A model generated the notes under the pieces. The model saw nothing but the letters and a program-made list of their open reading frames with translations. It had not been told where the DNA came from and ran no database searches. From Bacteroidales bacterium (GTDB taxonomy: Bacteria > Bacteroidota > Bacteroidia > Bacteroidales > UBA10428), in the NCBI GenBank assembly GCA_016931575.1, contig JAFGEO010000045.1, positions 1 through 64,000 of the forward strand: DNA of 64,000 nt, written 5' to 3'. The first letter of the stretch is position 1; every line of letters starts with the position of its first letter. Shown here piece after piece: positions 8,029-17,860 of this stretch. Both the position numbers and the translations under genes were made by a program.

Positions 8029-11000
8029 TTACCGGATTATTATTAACCTGTTATTAATAACCGAAGTACCCAGGGGTGTAGTGACCTCCAACTGGTACGG
8101 GTAAATTCCCGGTCCGATCGCTGAGCCAAAGCTCCACTGTATTGGTTCGGAGACGTATCCGGTTTCATAGTGGGTATACTCTTTCCTGGCAATTAGCCTG
8201 CCCATAGGATCATATATTTTCAGTACAATTTCATGCTCCATTTCAGCGGAATTGTGCGTATAGATAAACTGCGTGAAATCAGCTGCCGGATTCGGATAAT
8301 TATAAGCTTTGTCCAGCACGAGCCCGCCATCCGTCATCACAACAAATCCTACGCTTGCTTCAGAGGAGTTATTATATACATCCCACACCTTCAGGATAAC
8401 ATAGTGATCACCCTCCCCAAGGCCACTCAGGGGGTAAGACACAATGCCCTGCGTATAGTCATCAGCGAGTGCCTCATAATGATCATTCAGAATAAACGGA
8501 TCAGCGTATTCACCGTCCAGTACGGCAACAATGTCGTGCCCTATTCCTGCACCCGTGGTATTAATGCCGTTATCGTCAAACAATTCTGCGTAGATCCTGG
8601 GACTCTCATTGGTCATGCCGCCGTCCTCAAAACGGTTATCATTTATATAGAGTGCTATCTCTGGTCCTAAATCATCCGGACTTGCCTGATTATCAGTGCC
8701 GCCAACATACACTTCGGTATATTCACCCATTGCATCGATTACGCCATTTTCAGCATAATAGCTGATTTTACCCATATCAACATTGTAAGCAATATCCTTG
8801 GGAACCACAAACGTGAATCGGAAACGGCCATTGCTTACGCTAGCCTTACCTTTATAAAGCAGGTTCTTTTGGTCCCAATAGGTATAACTTGGTTGTTCAT
8901 CATTCCCGAATGTTTTGATTTGTACAGCTTTATCGTATATCTGAGGATAAACATACCCGTTAAAATCATCCATGATGGTGCTATCGCTGTAGGCAACATA
9001 ACCGCTTATGCTTACTTCGCTAAAAGCTTTCAGGGTATCCGTTGCTTCGGCTACCGGCACCCCGTTGATACTGTCCGTACAGACCATATACCGGGGGTAG
9101 TTGAGTACCATGGCCGGATCCCCCAGGAGGGTAAAGTTCAATTTATTGATACTTCCGGTAGACATTTCATTTTTTGCTTTCATTATGGCCTCTCCCAGGG
9201 TACAGGGATTGCCCTCCTCATCACAGGCAAACAAATGGGAAAAGGTATTGCTGGCAAGTATGAAATTCTCGGTGGAACTGACAACCCGGGAAGTGCTGAG
9301 CAGCGCCACAGCGCCTCCATCCGGATTGAGGATGCCGGATTCGCCGGCCGAGGTCAGTGCTTCAATTTTGTAATCGTTATCTTCTTCAATTGCCACATGG
9401 TCATATCGGCTGAACTGACAGGTTGCTGTCACGAAGAGCGGCAGGACCGATTTATTTTTCATGGTTTGCATGTCGGACTTTTGAAGAATGATCTCCCCGG
9501 TAATCTGATTCTCACTGCCATGACCAAAGTAACAGAAGACCAGCAACCCCCTGTCAAAAAGATCCCTAAGTTCTTTATTCACATCAGGATAGGAATCGCC
9601 TGTGGCACTGCTGACCTGTGGGTAGGCATCCAGCAGTACTTTTTTAACATCAAAACCGGGGTAGGCGCTTAACACCTGATCTGCCAGTTCATTTGCATGC
9701 TTCATATGATATATCTCACCAGAGGCTCCTCCCGGGTCATACTGGTCATCCCCGACAACACATAATCTCCTTCGCCAGTCTTTATGATCGCTGGAATAGT
9801 ATCCCAGGATCTTGTTAACAACCCCTTTTGCCTCCGAATCGCTACCATCAACAGCAGCTACAGGAAGACGCCCCACACCGATATCCATTAACCCGGCGAC
9901 CTCCCCCTCATTATCATCGAGCATGCCAAAAAAATCATCAGAGGTATAGGACCTGGTACCAATGAGTGACTCCCCGGACTGGTAGGTCAGGACATAATTC
10001 GTATTGCCTTCTTTATAAAAATGGTTATTGAACGAACCATCGCCAAATAGAAGCACATAGTTGAGCCGGAAGTCTGAGTCACCCTTTTTATACTGGTGAC
10101 GAAAGAAATCCCTGATTGCAGAAATATCGGGGGTACCTGAGGAGAATTCATTGTAGATCTCCTGAGGATCCACAACCGATACGGTTAGTCCCCCTTCGTA
10201 CCGGTGAAAATCAGCCAGGCGTTCAGCCTGCCGGGCGAATACCGGGGGAGCAACAATAATATAGTTCGCTGGTGCGCTGCTTCTCAGATTCTGATTGGGA
10301 ACCTCTCCCACGCCTCTCTCATCCCTGCTGATCAGTGGTTTTGGAAAGTCGCCGTTAATATTTACAGCCAGGTATTGCCGCAGTGTATCGGCTGGCGCTT
10401 TAAAATTCAGCGCGCTTCCTGAAAGTTCACCCTTAAGGGAATGAACCTGGTTGATATTCGTTATGTCCCAAATTTTTATGGAAGAAGAGGCATTCTGCAG
10501 GGAAAACCGGGCGATATTTCCTTCGCCAACGGAATTTATATCCCTGAAATAGGTTTGATTGCCCGCTACTTTAAGTTCACTTCTGCCATTAAGGGTAATG
10601 TAGTCGATGTATGCTTCGTCTGTCTGATCAATCTTATCGTATGACACGCCCACATTGATCTGCGAACTACCTGCCACCAGTTTATCTTTAAAGTAGAGAT
10701 CCTGAGCATATTTACTGTAGCTGGGCGTCAGGTATACCGTAGGGAAAAGCTCTGATTGTTTTTGTACCCCGTCCACCCACAGGTAAACTCTTCTGGACCC
10801 GGCAGACCGCCCCGCAACTTTTGCCTCAAGCATGAAAGTATCCCCGGCAGAAAGATTGTTGAAGGTGAATGTAGTATCGAAATCATTAAGATCAATGCGT
10901 GAGGAATACCAGACCCTACCGGAGCCTATCAGGTTATATACTTCATGCTCATAGTAAACATATTCGTCGTATTCATTTACCTCAACCGTTGAATTCAGCG

Positions 11001-11913
11001 CGGAATAGTCGGTTTGTTGTATCCTGGCCCCCTCACCGTGGGAACTGGTGGCAAAATAAAAAATCGCCTGGGAATAGCCGTGTATTTTCTGCCTGAAGAA
11101 ATCGTCAGAGGCATCATAGTCCCAGGTCAGGGGCCCTTCCGCATAAAAGAGAATGTAATCACCCTCTCCGAAGGTGCCGTCACTGCCTTTATTCATATAT
11201 ACCGGGATCTCCTTCATATCAACCGGGCGGGGATCGCTGTTCCAGTAGCTGAGCTGCCTGCCTCCATGCCCAAACAGTCTGACATTTCCCGGGTTTGACA
11301 GGCCCATCTCAACCAGGTCGGCATAGCTTAGCCTATACACCCCGCTTTCCTTCACCTTGAATTTATACCAGTATCCGGATCCCAACAGGGAAGAATCATA
11401 GGACATTGCAGCTTTAGTCGTCTTGCCCTCAGTCTCCTCGGTCTTTTTGGATCCAATGCTAAAAGAGGCCAGTCTTTCCACCTTTCCCGTCAGAGGATTA
11501 ATGCGGATAGCCGGAATGTTTATATCCAGGGAATAATACTCACCTTTGGAACCAAAGCTATGAATAGCCGGGACGTCCGAAGGCAATACTTCAGGCAGTT
11601 GTACCTCGTTAAGCAGGGAATCGGGGACAGACTCGTACCGAAGATCCTTAATATAATAGAGCCTTTCAGGCTTCCCATTCAAACCGATGACATCCAGATA
11701 CCTGGGTACACCATTGGCATCATACTCAGCCCCCTCAAAGTGGAGAAACTGTTCTGTAATCCTTTTACCCTGATACTCATGAGTTTCAGAGATATTTCCT
11801 GTCCACTTGAGTCTGTAAACTCCCTCCTGTCCGTAAGTATAATACTTGAAGAAAGAAAAACCGGTAGCCAGCAAGATAATCAGGACTTTTTTTCTGATTG
11901 CAACACACTTCAT
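8029..11913 (-). CDS. porU: Type IX secretion sortase PorU (C25 peptidase family)
   Basis: 1294 residues with an N-terminal signal peptide ending near YYTYGQ. PorU is the outer-membrane gingipain-like (C25) protease that removes the C-terminal sorting domain of T9SS cargo and links it to anionic LPS. Catalytic residues are visible: His798 in FGHGSE and Cys832 in TATCQFSRYD, 34 residues apart as expected. The middle region IIVAPPVFARQAERLADFH followed by VVDPQEIYNEFSSG is typical. The C-terminal 90 residues (YNYPNPAADFT ... NNRLIIIR) resemble a type A sorting domain, as in known PorU proteins. Transcribed divergently from the PorP/SprF-like gene. Confidence 0.96.
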   Translation of the reverse strand: MKCVAIRKKVLIILLATGFSFFKYYTYGQEGVYRLKWTGNISETHEYQGKRITEQFLHFEGAEYDANGVPRYLDVIGLNGKPERLYYIKDLRYESVPDSLLNEVQLPEVLPSDVPAIHSFGSKGEYYSLDINIPAIRINPLTGKVERLASFSIGSKKTEETEGKTTKAAMSYDSSLLGSGYWYKFKVKESGVYRLSYADLVEMGLSNPGNVRLFGHGGRQLSYWNSDPRPVDMKEIPVYMNKGSDGTFGEGDYILFYAEGPLTWDYDASDDFFRQKIHGYSQAIFYFATSSHGEGARIQQTDYSALNSTVEVNEYDEYVYYEHEVYNLIGSGRVWYSSRIDLNDFDTTFTFNNLSAGDTFMLEAKVAGRSAGSRRVYLWVDGVQKQSELFPTVYLTPSYSKYAQDLYFKDKLVAGSSQINVGVSYDKIDQTDEAYIDYITLNGRSELKVAGNQTYFRDINSVGEGNIARFSLQNASSSIKIWDITNINQVHSLKGELSGSALNFKAPADTLRQYLAVNINGDFPKPLISRDERGVGEVPNQNLRSSAPANYIIVAPPVFARQAERLADFHRYEGGLTVSVVDPQEIYNEFSSGTPDISAIRDFFRHQYKKGDSDFRLNYVLLFGDGSFNNHFYKEGNTNYVLTYQSGESLIGTRSYTSDDFFGMLDDNEGEVAGLMDIGVGRLPVAAVDGSDSEAKGVVNKILGYYSSDHKDWRRRLCVVGDDQYDPGGASGEIYHMKHANELADQVLSAYPGFDVKKVLLDAYPQVSSATGDSYPDVNKELRDLFDRGLLVFCYFGHGSENQITGEIILQKSDMQTMKNKSVLPLFVTATCQFSRYDHVAIEEDNDYKIEALTSAGESGILNPDGGAVALLSTSRVVSSTENFILASNTFSHLFACDEEGNPCTLGEAIMKAKNEMSTGSINKLNFTLLGDPAMVLNYPRYMVCTDSINGVPVAEATDTLKAFSEVSISGYVAYSDSTIMDDFNGYVYPQIYDKAVQIKTFGNDEQPSYTYWDQKNLLYKGKASVSNGRFRFTFVVPKDIAYNVDMGKISYYAENGVIDAMGEYTEVYVGGTDNQASPDDLGPEIALYINDNRFEDGGMTNESPRIYAELFDDNGINTTGAGIGHDIVAVLDGEYADPFILNDHYEALADDYTQGIVSYPLSGLGEGDHYVILKVWDVYNNSSEASVGFVVMTDGGLVLDKAYNYPNPAADFTQFIYTHNSAEMEHEIVLKIYDPMGRLIARKEYTHYETGYVSEPIQWSFGSAIGPGIYPYQLEVTTPLGTSVINNRLIIIR

Positions 11914-12021
11914 GGGTATGTAAATAAGTTTAGTATGATAAAACGATCTCTTTTATCTAATATTGCTCCGAAAATAGAGATTATCGGAATAATTAAACAA
12001 ATAAAACAGCGTTTTAGTTTA

Positions 12022-12981
12022 ATGCGATTCCAGTCAGGTAAATTTTGGATTCTGAGTTCCCTTTGGCTTTTCGCCGTGCTGAGTACGGCGGAGACACAAC
12101 CCTTTCATTATTCCGACCAGCACGAAAATCTGTTTAAATCAAATCCGGCATCAATTGCAAACGTTGAGAGCCTTTCCTTCCAACTAACTTACCGCAACCA
12201 GTGGCCCGGAAACAGTGATTTTGTCACCTACGATGGTTCCGCCATCATCAGCTCCGAAGCACTGAAAAGCAGTTTGGGTGTGTATGCTTTCAGGGATGTT
12301 CAGGGAGAGGGGATCATCAGTCAAACCGGTGCCTCACTGATGTATGCCTACCGGACCCGCATAAGCCCCGAAATGAGGCTGTCAGCAGGTATTATGGCTG
12401 CATTCGCACAGTACCAGACAAATTTCTCCGGCCTGGTTTTCGAAAATAGTCTGCCTGTGGCTGACGAAAACTACCTGCACATCGACTTCTCCACCGGGAT
12501 CGAGCTGCAATTTCGGGAAACTGCCTGGTTCGGCATTGCCGTCAATAAGCTGGGAGCCTATATCCCAAATCAGTCGGATCACTTAAGCCCCTCCATTTCC
12601 GCTTATTACCAGGGCCATATCGGGGGATCAGGCGGCTACAGCAAGGGCACAATTACCTGGGAACCGCTGGTATATACTGCCATTAGCAGGGATGCCGGAG
12701 AACTTCTCTTTGGGGGCCGGATGAATTACCAAAATGTATACGGGGGCCTATACCTGCGCCAAAACTACCGTTTTCAGTACGATGCGGCAATAATTTTGTT
12801 AGGAACTCGTTTCGGAAATGCAGAAATGTTTTATACTTATGATATAAATTTGTCTGGAGTGAATTCAAATTTCACAAATTTGGCTGCGCATGAAGTAACT
12901 TTTTTATACCATTTAGAGTATAACACAAATAACAAAAGCAAAAGCAGAAAACACGGGGCAATAAAATGTCCTAAGATTTAG
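12022..12981 (+). CDS. PorP/SprF-family T9SS membrane protein
   Basis: 319 residues from the ATG at 12022, chosen because it gives a clean signal peptide (MRFQSGKFWILSSLWLFAVL ... AETQPF); an ATG at 11935 and still longer frames are open upstream. The mature part is an outer-membrane beta-barrel pattern opening with HYSDQHENLFKSNPASIA and ending with the basic tail KSRKHGAIKCPKI, typical of PorP/SprF proteins encoded next to gldJ. PorP interacts with the PorK/PorN ring; SprF-like paralogues assist secretion of particular adhesins. Its position directly before gldJ supports a T9SS role; the specific partner is unknown. Confidence 0.9.
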   Translation: MRFQSGKFWILSSLWLFAVLSTAETQPFHYSDQHENLFKSNPASIANVESLSFQLTYRNQWPGNSDFVTYDGSAIISSEALKSSLGVYAFRDVQGEGIISQTGASLMYAYRTRISPEMRLSAGIMAAFAQYQTNFSGLVFENSLPVADENYLHIDFSTGIELQFRETAWFGIAVNKLGAYIPNQSDHLSPSISAYYQGHIGGSGGYSKGTITWEPLVYTAISRDAGELLFGGRMNYQNVYGGLYLRQNYRFQYDAAIILLGTRFGNAEMFYTYDINLSGVNSNFTNLAAHEVTFLYHLEYNTNNKSKSRKHGAIKCPKI

Positions 12982-13045
12982 TTTATTAGAAAAGAAAATA
13001 TTATATTTAAAATTAGGAATTAAATATCAATAAAATCGTTATACC

Positions 13046-14533
13046 ATGAATTTTAAGCTGTCTGTAATTTCACAATTAGTCATTCTTGCATTCATTTTGG
13101 CTTCTTGTGGTGGTGGAGGCAAATCCACTTCATCAACAACAGGATGGAGATACAATGATCCTGATAATGGTGGTTTCGAAGTACAATACGGTTACGAACA
13201 GGAAAATGGCCCTGGCCTGGTGCTTATCGAAGGTGGTACTTTCACCATGGGACGCGTTGAGCAGGATGTCATGTATGACTGGAATAACGTTCCAAAACGA
13301 GTAACAGTTAGTTCTTTTTACATGGACCAGACTGAAGTCAGGAATGTTGACTACCGGGAATACCTGCACTGGATCAAACGCGTATTCGTTGATTATCCTG
13401 AAGTATACCGGAACGCTCTCCCTGATACACTGGTTTGGAGAAGGCCAATGGCCTATAACGAGCCTTATGTTCAGTATTATTTCCGCCATCCTTCCTACAA
13501 TGAATATCCCATCGTAGGTGTAAACTGGCTGCAGGCAACTGACTATTGTGCCTGGAGGACTGACAGGGTTAACGAAGGGATCCTGATCCGTGAGGGTATT
13601 TTAAACCCCGATCCTAACCAGATCAATGAAGAAAACTTTAATACTGAAGCATATTTTGCCGGACAGTATGAAGGGCTGGTGCGTGAAAACCTCCCAGACC
13701 TTGATCCTAACAAGGATACCCGCCGGGTACGTCTCGAAGACGGTATTCTCCTTCCACGCTACAGGCTTCCCACCGAAGCTGAGTGGGAATATGCTGCCCT
13801 CGCCCTGATTGGAAATTCATTTGAAGAAAGGGTGTATGAGAGAAGAATTTACCCATGGGATGGTCACAATGTTCGCCAGGATTCTAAAAGCGACCGTGGT
13901 GAAATGCGCGCCAACTTTGTCCGTGGACGTGGTGACATGATGGGAGTTGCCGGCGACCTGAACGACAACGCAACTGTTCCTGCTCCTGTAGAATCATACT
14001 GGCCAAACGACTATGGCCTATACTGTATGGCAGGTAACGTTAATGAATGGGTTCAGGATGTTTATCGTCCGCTTTCATTCGAAGATATTGATGAATTCAA
14101 CCCTTTCAGAGGTAACGTATTCACAAAACTTGCTACCGACGAAGAAGGAAATGTCGCTGAAAAAGATAGTCTTGGACGACTCAGATATGTTGAAATAAGT
14201 GCTGACGAAGCCATCAACCGCTGGAACTATAAGAAAGCGGACTACAGAAACTACCAGGATGGTGACTATGAATCAAGCATCGTTGAAGGTGGAAACTGGG
14301 TATCTGACGGCAGCACTCAGGAACGGGGCTCAAGCCGCATGTACAAGAGCGATATCGGTGACGAAAGCTCACTCATCACAGATCAGTCACGTGTATACAA
14401 AGGAGGATCCTGGAGAGACAGGGCCTACTGGATGACACCTGGCGCCAGAAGATTCCTGGATGAAAAGGGAACACGAGATGACCTTGGATTCCGCTGCGCT
14501 ATGATCCGTGTTGGAAGTCCCGGAGGAAATTAA
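13046..14533 (+). CDS. gldJ: T9SS/gliding lipoprotein GldJ
   Basis: 495 residues. Lipoprotein signal with lipobox LASC (Cys21) followed by GGGGKSTSS. The rest is a formylglycine-generating-enzyme (sulfatase-modifying) fold: VLIEGGTFTMGRVEQDVMYDW, YPIVGVNWLQATDYCAWR, RLPTEAEWEYAAL, CMAGNVNEWVQDVY, and a C-terminal KGGSWRDRAYWMTPGARRF plus LGFRCAM. This matches GldJ, a paralogue of GldK/PorK that stabilises the T9SS core and is needed for gliding where motility exists. It probably has no catalytic activity. Followed by a perfect terminator and murF. Presence does not by itself prove gliding. Confidence 0.94.
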   Translation: MNFKLSVISQLVILAFILASCGGGGKSTSSTTGWRYNDPDNGGFEVQYGYEQENGPGLVLIEGGTFTMGRVEQDVMYDWNNVPKRVTVSSFYMDQTEVRNVDYREYLHWIKRVFVDYPEVYRNALPDTLVWRRPMAYNEPYVQYYFRHPSYNEYPIVGVNWLQATDYCAWRTDRVNEGILIREGILNPDPNQINEENFNTEAYFAGQYEGLVRENLPDLDPNKDTRRVRLEDGILLPRYRLPTEAEWEYAALALIGNSFEERVYERRIYPWDGHNVRQDSKSDRGEMRANFVRGRGDMMGVAGDLNDNATVPAPVESYWPNDYGLYCMAGNVNEWVQDVYRPLSFEDIDEFNPFRGNVFTKLATDEEGNVAEKDSLGRLRYVEISADEAINRWNYKKADYRNYQDGDYESSIVEGGNWVSDGSTQERGSSRMYKSDIGDESSLITDQSRVYKGGSWRDRAYWMTPGARRFLDEKGTRDDLGFRCAMIRVGSPGGN

Positions 14534-14554
14534 CAGCTTAAAATAGTATCTTTG

Positions 14555-14580
14555 AAGGCTGCCAAATGGCAGCCTTTTTT
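14555..14580 (+). terminator. Rho-independent terminator after gldJ
   Basis: Perfect 10-bp stem (14555-14564 with 14567-14576) closed by a two-base gap, running into a T tract. It separates gldJ from murF and contains the ATG at 14566 that would otherwise extend the murF frame, so that ATG is not the start. Confidence 0.88.
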
Positions 14581-14586
14581 AGTATT

Positions 14587-15894
14587 ATGGAAATCAGCAG
14601 CTTCTATCAGACCTACTTTAAGGAAGGGAATGTCACTACTGACACCCGAAAGATCGCTCCCGGGGATATCTTTATAGCCCTGAAAGGTGAAAATTTCAAT
14701 GGTAACCGTTTTGCCGCAGATGCCATCCGGGCAGGAGCATCGGTAGCCGTGGTTGATGAGGATGTCCGGGAGACGGGATTAGCGCTTGTCAGGGTCGATA
14801 ACTGCCTTAACTTCCTCCAGCAACTGGGAAATTATCACCGGAAATCGAGGGGGTTCAACGTCATCGCAATTACCGGCACCAACGGAAAAACCACGACTAA
14901 GGAGTTACTCCATAGCGTCCTGAAACAGAAGTTCACCGTACAGGCTACCGAAGGCAACCTGAACAATCATATTGGGGTTCCACTGACCCTCCTTTCCATT
15001 TGCTGCGGGACAGACATCGCCATTGTTGAAATGGGCGCAAATCATGAAGGAGAGATCAGCACGCTCTGCTCCATCGCCGAACCTGATTGCGGATTGATCA
15101 CCAACATTGGAAAGGCACACCTGGAGGGCTTCGGGGATCTGGAGGGTGTGAAACGCGCCAAATCGGAGCTATATTCCTTTCTGAAACTGAAGGGCGGCAG
15201 CATCTTTATCAATGCCTCTGACCCTATCCTCATGGACCTTGCCGGATCATTTGAAAAGCTGGTCCCTTATAACGACGGTAAGAGTTTAAAAGCAGAAATC
15301 AGGCAGACGATCCCCAGGCTCGAGGTAATGCTTACGGATACCTCCGGAAAAGCGGTATTGGTCCGCTCCGGACTATTTGGGGAGTACAACCTGAACAACA
15401 TGCTGGCAGCAGCAGCCGTTGGGAGGTTTTTCAACATTGATATCGGAACTATCGGAAAAGGTATTGAATCCTATATCCCGAAAAACTTTCGGTCACAAGT
15501 CCTCGAAATTAAGTCTGCACAGCTTATCCTGGACTGCTACAATGCCAATCCAACCAGCATGAACCTGGCCATTCGGGAATTCCTGCGAATGGAAAAACAG
15601 AATAAAATTGCCATTCTTGGCAGTATGAAGGAACTGGGACCTGCTTCTGTTGATGAGCATGCAGGGATCATTGAACTGCTTCATCGCGAGGGAATGGACA
15701 ACAGCATTCTGATCGGAAGCGAGTTTAAGCCGGCAAGAAAATACCAAATGAAGGTGTTTAACACAGCTGAAGAAGCCATTCCAATGATCGGCCAGCTGGA
15801 TCTGGAAGGAGCCGCCATTCTGCTGAAAGGATCCAGGGCTAACCAACTCGAAAAATTGCAGCATGTAATCCAGCAGAAGCTGCTGGAAGAGTAA
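14587..15894 (+). CDS. murF: UDP-N-acetylmuramoyl-tripeptide--D-alanyl-D-alanine ligase
   Basis: 435 residues. MurF adds D-Ala-D-Ala to the UDP-MurNAc tripeptide using ATP, the last cytoplasmic step of muropeptide synthesis. Visible: substrate domain with TDTRKIAPGDIFIALKG and FNGNRFAADAI, the P-loop ITGTNGKTTTKELL, EMGANHEGEI, NIGKAHLEGFG, and the C-terminal domain with LDCYNANPTSM and LGSMKELG. I start at 14587 (MEISSFYQTYF); the upstream ATG at 14566 sits in the gldJ terminator. The gldJ-murF order recurs across Bacteroidota. The plus-strand gene converges on the glycosyltransferase. Confidence 0.96.
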   Translation: MEISSFYQTYFKEGNVTTDTRKIAPGDIFIALKGENFNGNRFAADAIRAGASVAVVDEDVRETGLALVRVDNCLNFLQQLGNYHRKSRGFNVIAITGTNGKTTTKELLHSVLKQKFTVQATEGNLNNHIGVPLTLLSICCGTDIAIVEMGANHEGEISTLCSIAEPDCGLITNIGKAHLEGFGDLEGVKRAKSELYSFLKLKGGSIFINASDPILMDLAGSFEKLVPYNDGKSLKAEIRQTIPRLEVMLTDTSGKAVLVRSGLFGEYNLNNMLAAAAVGRFFNIDIGTIGKGIESYIPKNFRSQVLEIKSAQLILDCYNANPTSMNLAIREFLRMEKQNKIAILGSMKELGPASVDEHAGIIELLHREGMDNSILIGSEFKPARKYQMKVFNTAEEAIPMIGQLDLEGAAILLKGSRANQLEKLQHVIQQKLLEE

Positions 15895-15925
15895 ACCCGG
15901 GAGAAGGAAGAAAAAGGCATTCTGC

Positions 15926-16954
15926 CTATTCGAAATCCAGCGAACTGTATTTCCTTTTACCTTTCAGGAAATATGCCAGAACGATGCTTCCATCGTAGAT
16001 CATTGAAACGTGTGCCTTGGCGATGATTTTGTTGAAAATGCGCCGCTTGTTCACCAGCATCCGCAGGCTAAGGTAAAAACGTATATGGGCCCGCAAAACA
16101 GAAATTGCGAAAAGGAATTTACCCTGTAAAAGGTAGACTGCGGCAGAGACCCCGTCGAGGATCATCCGGGGAAGCAGAATGGTAAAAAAGCCGGAATAAC
16201 TGACATTCTTAAACAGGAGATACAGGCTGTTCCGGTAATTATAGTATAGTTTCCGGGGATTATCGTTCGGGAGGGTTCCGCCGCCAACATGATAGACCAC
16301 CGAGTCGGCACAATAGTGGATGCTGTATCCCAGCCGCTTTAAACGCCAGCATAAATCGATTTCCTCCATATGCGCGAAGAAATCCCCATCCAGACCGCCT
16401 GTCCTCGAGTAGGCTGATGCTCTAAGGACCATGCAGGCCCCTGAGGCCCAGAAGATTTCAGAAGATTCATCGTACTGTCCCTCATCCCTTTCTATGGTAC
16501 TCAGGATCCTTCCACGGCAAAAAGGATAACCATACCGGTCGATAAAACCGCCGGCTGCACCGGCATACTCAAAATAATCCCGGTTGGCGTACGACCTGAT
16601 CCTGGGCATTACCGCAGCTACCCCGGGCTGCCGTTCCATCAAATCTACCATTGGAGCCAGCCAGTTTTCAGTGACCTCAACATCTGAATTAAGCAGTACG
16701 TAATAATCCGCAGCTATTTGGGGCAAAGCCAGGGAGTAACCCCGGGCAAATCCGTGATTCTGGTGAAACCGGATAAGCTCGACACGGGGGTATTTCTTTC
16801 CGATAAATTCACAGGAATCGTCGGTTGAATTATTATCAACAATAACAATGCTTGTGTCAGATCCTGAAGAATGGTTGACAACAGAGGGCAGAAACCTTTC
16901 CAGGTATGATCTGCCATTCCAGTTTAAAATGACAACAGCTACCTTTGCACTCAT
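15926..16954 (-). CDS. Family 2 glycosyltransferase
   Basis: 342 residues, GT-A fold of GT2 (rhamnosyltransferase-like, WcaA type). Visible: VAVVILNWNGRSYLERFL at the N terminus, VDNNSTDDS, the acidic metal site as LLNSDVEV, ASGACMVLRASAY, and HMEEIDLCWRLKRLGY, which holds the catalytic-base region. A hydrophobic or basic C-terminal part may contact the membrane. The start overlaps the end of the acyltransferase gene by 4 bases, so translation is coupled. The linkage suggests a role in lipopolysaccharide or other envelope glycolipid assembly, but the donor and acceptor sugars cannot be read from the sequence. Confidence 0.92.
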   Translation of the reverse strand: MSAKVAVVILNWNGRSYLERFLPSVVNHSSGSDTSIVIVDNNSTDDSCEFIGKKYPRVELIRFHQNHGFARGYSLALPQIAADYYVLLNSDVEVTENWLAPMVDLMERQPGVAAVMPRIRSYANRDYFEYAGAAGGFIDRYGYPFCRGRILSTIERDEGQYDESSEIFWASGACMVLRASAYSRTGGLDGDFFAHMEEIDLCWRLKRLGYSIHYCADSVVYHVGGGTLPNDNPRKLYYNYRNSLYLLFKNVSYSGFFTILLPRMILDGVSAAVYLLQGKFLFAISVLRAHIRFYLSLRMLVNKRRIFNKIIAKAHVSMIYDGSIVLAYFLKGKRKYSSLDFE

Positions 16955-17859
16955 GCATTCTCCTCCTTGTTGATATACTCATCATAAGAGAATTTCCACC
17001 TCTTGTGCGACCATAGATAGAGTTCAGGTTGTTTACGTATGAGTGCTTCGAGGTGCTTCATGTATTTATCAGTAATTTCATTTGGCAGGGTATCCCTTGG
17101 ATTTGCTTCGATCATATCATAGCTTACTTCGTAATACCCCCGTCGTGTTCGTAAAACATTTACAAAGATAACAGGCAGATCGTATTTTCGTGCAATTTTA
17201 TCCATTCCTGAGATAACCGGAGTCTTTTGATTCATAAAATCAGTCCAGTAATTAATCTCATCCTTCATCGGCCGTTGATCTGCAACAAAATAAACAGCAA
17301 ATATTTCCTTATTTTTTATAGCTTCTGTAATGGTCCGCAGGGTTTGTTTCATCGGTACCGGTGTCGAGCCGTGTTTGCTCCTGAGGTGATATACAAAACG
17401 GTCCATTCGCTTATTGCTGAGTGGCTTGTATATCCCATAAATGGAATAGTCATAGATGAGTGCAAAGATGGAGGCCCATTCCCAGTTGCCGAAATGACCG
17501 TTTGCCGCAGCCAGGCAACGCCCTTCTGCGTATAGCCTGTCGATCAGTTCCCTGTTTTTGGTTGTATACCGCCGTTGACATTCTGCATCACTCATATTCA
17601 ACAGATAGATGCTTTCGATAAGCAGGTCACAGAGGTAGTGAAAAAACTTCCTTTCGATTTCGTGAAGCTCCTTATCACTCTTTTCAGGGAAAGAATTTTT
17701 AAGGTTGGTAAATACCACCCCCCGCCGATATCTCACGAGATAAAAGATCAGGATAAACAGAAGGTCGGCGATCAGGTAAAGCACACGCAGCGGCAGGAGT
17801 GACAACGCCCAGATGGGGAAGAGAATAATTTTATCGCCTATGGTCAGAGTGCCCTTCAT
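16951..17859 (-). CDS. Lipid A biosynthesis acyltransferase-like protein (LpxL/HtrB family)
   Basis: 302 residues. An N-terminal membrane anchor (IILFPIWALSLLPLRVLYLIAD region) precedes the acyltransferase domain. The catalytic H-x4-E motif is present as NGHFGNWEW near residue 124, followed by IYGIYKPLSNKRMD and VYFVADQRPMKDE, typical of HtrB/LpxL/MsbB-like enzymes that add a secondary acyl chain to lipid A at the inner membrane. It overlaps the downstream glycosyltransferase and starts one base after the phosphatase stop. Bacteroidota lipid A is usually penta-acylated by such a single late acyltransferase, but the exact substrate is an inference. Confidence 0.9.
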   Translation of the reverse strand: MKGTLTIGDKIILFPIWALSLLPLRVLYLIADLLFILIFYLVRYRRGVVFTNLKNSFPEKSDKELHEIERKFFHYLCDLLIESIYLLNMSDAECQRRYTTKNRELIDRLYAEGRCLAAANGHFGNWEWASIFALIYDYSIYGIYKPLSNKRMDRFVYHLRSKHGSTPVPMKQTLRTITEAIKNKEIFAVYFVADQRPMKDEINYWTDFMNQKTPVISGMDKIARKYDLPVIFVNVLRTRRGYYEVSYDMIEANPRDTLPNEITDKYMKHLEALIRKQPELYLWSHKRWKFSYDEYINKEENA

Positions 17860-17860
17860 C

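Noticed and set aside
8869-9672. 267-codon plus frame inside porU
   Set aside because: Antisense to porU; the frame reflects codon composition of the real gene.
11560-12021. Long N-terminal extension of the PorP/SprF-like frame
   Set aside because: It would be antisense to porU and lacks a signal peptide; the ATG at 12022 gives a normal secreted protein.
14566-14586. ATG at 14566 as murF start
   Set aside because: It lies inside the terminator hairpin of gldJ; the next ATG at 14587 matches the family N terminus.
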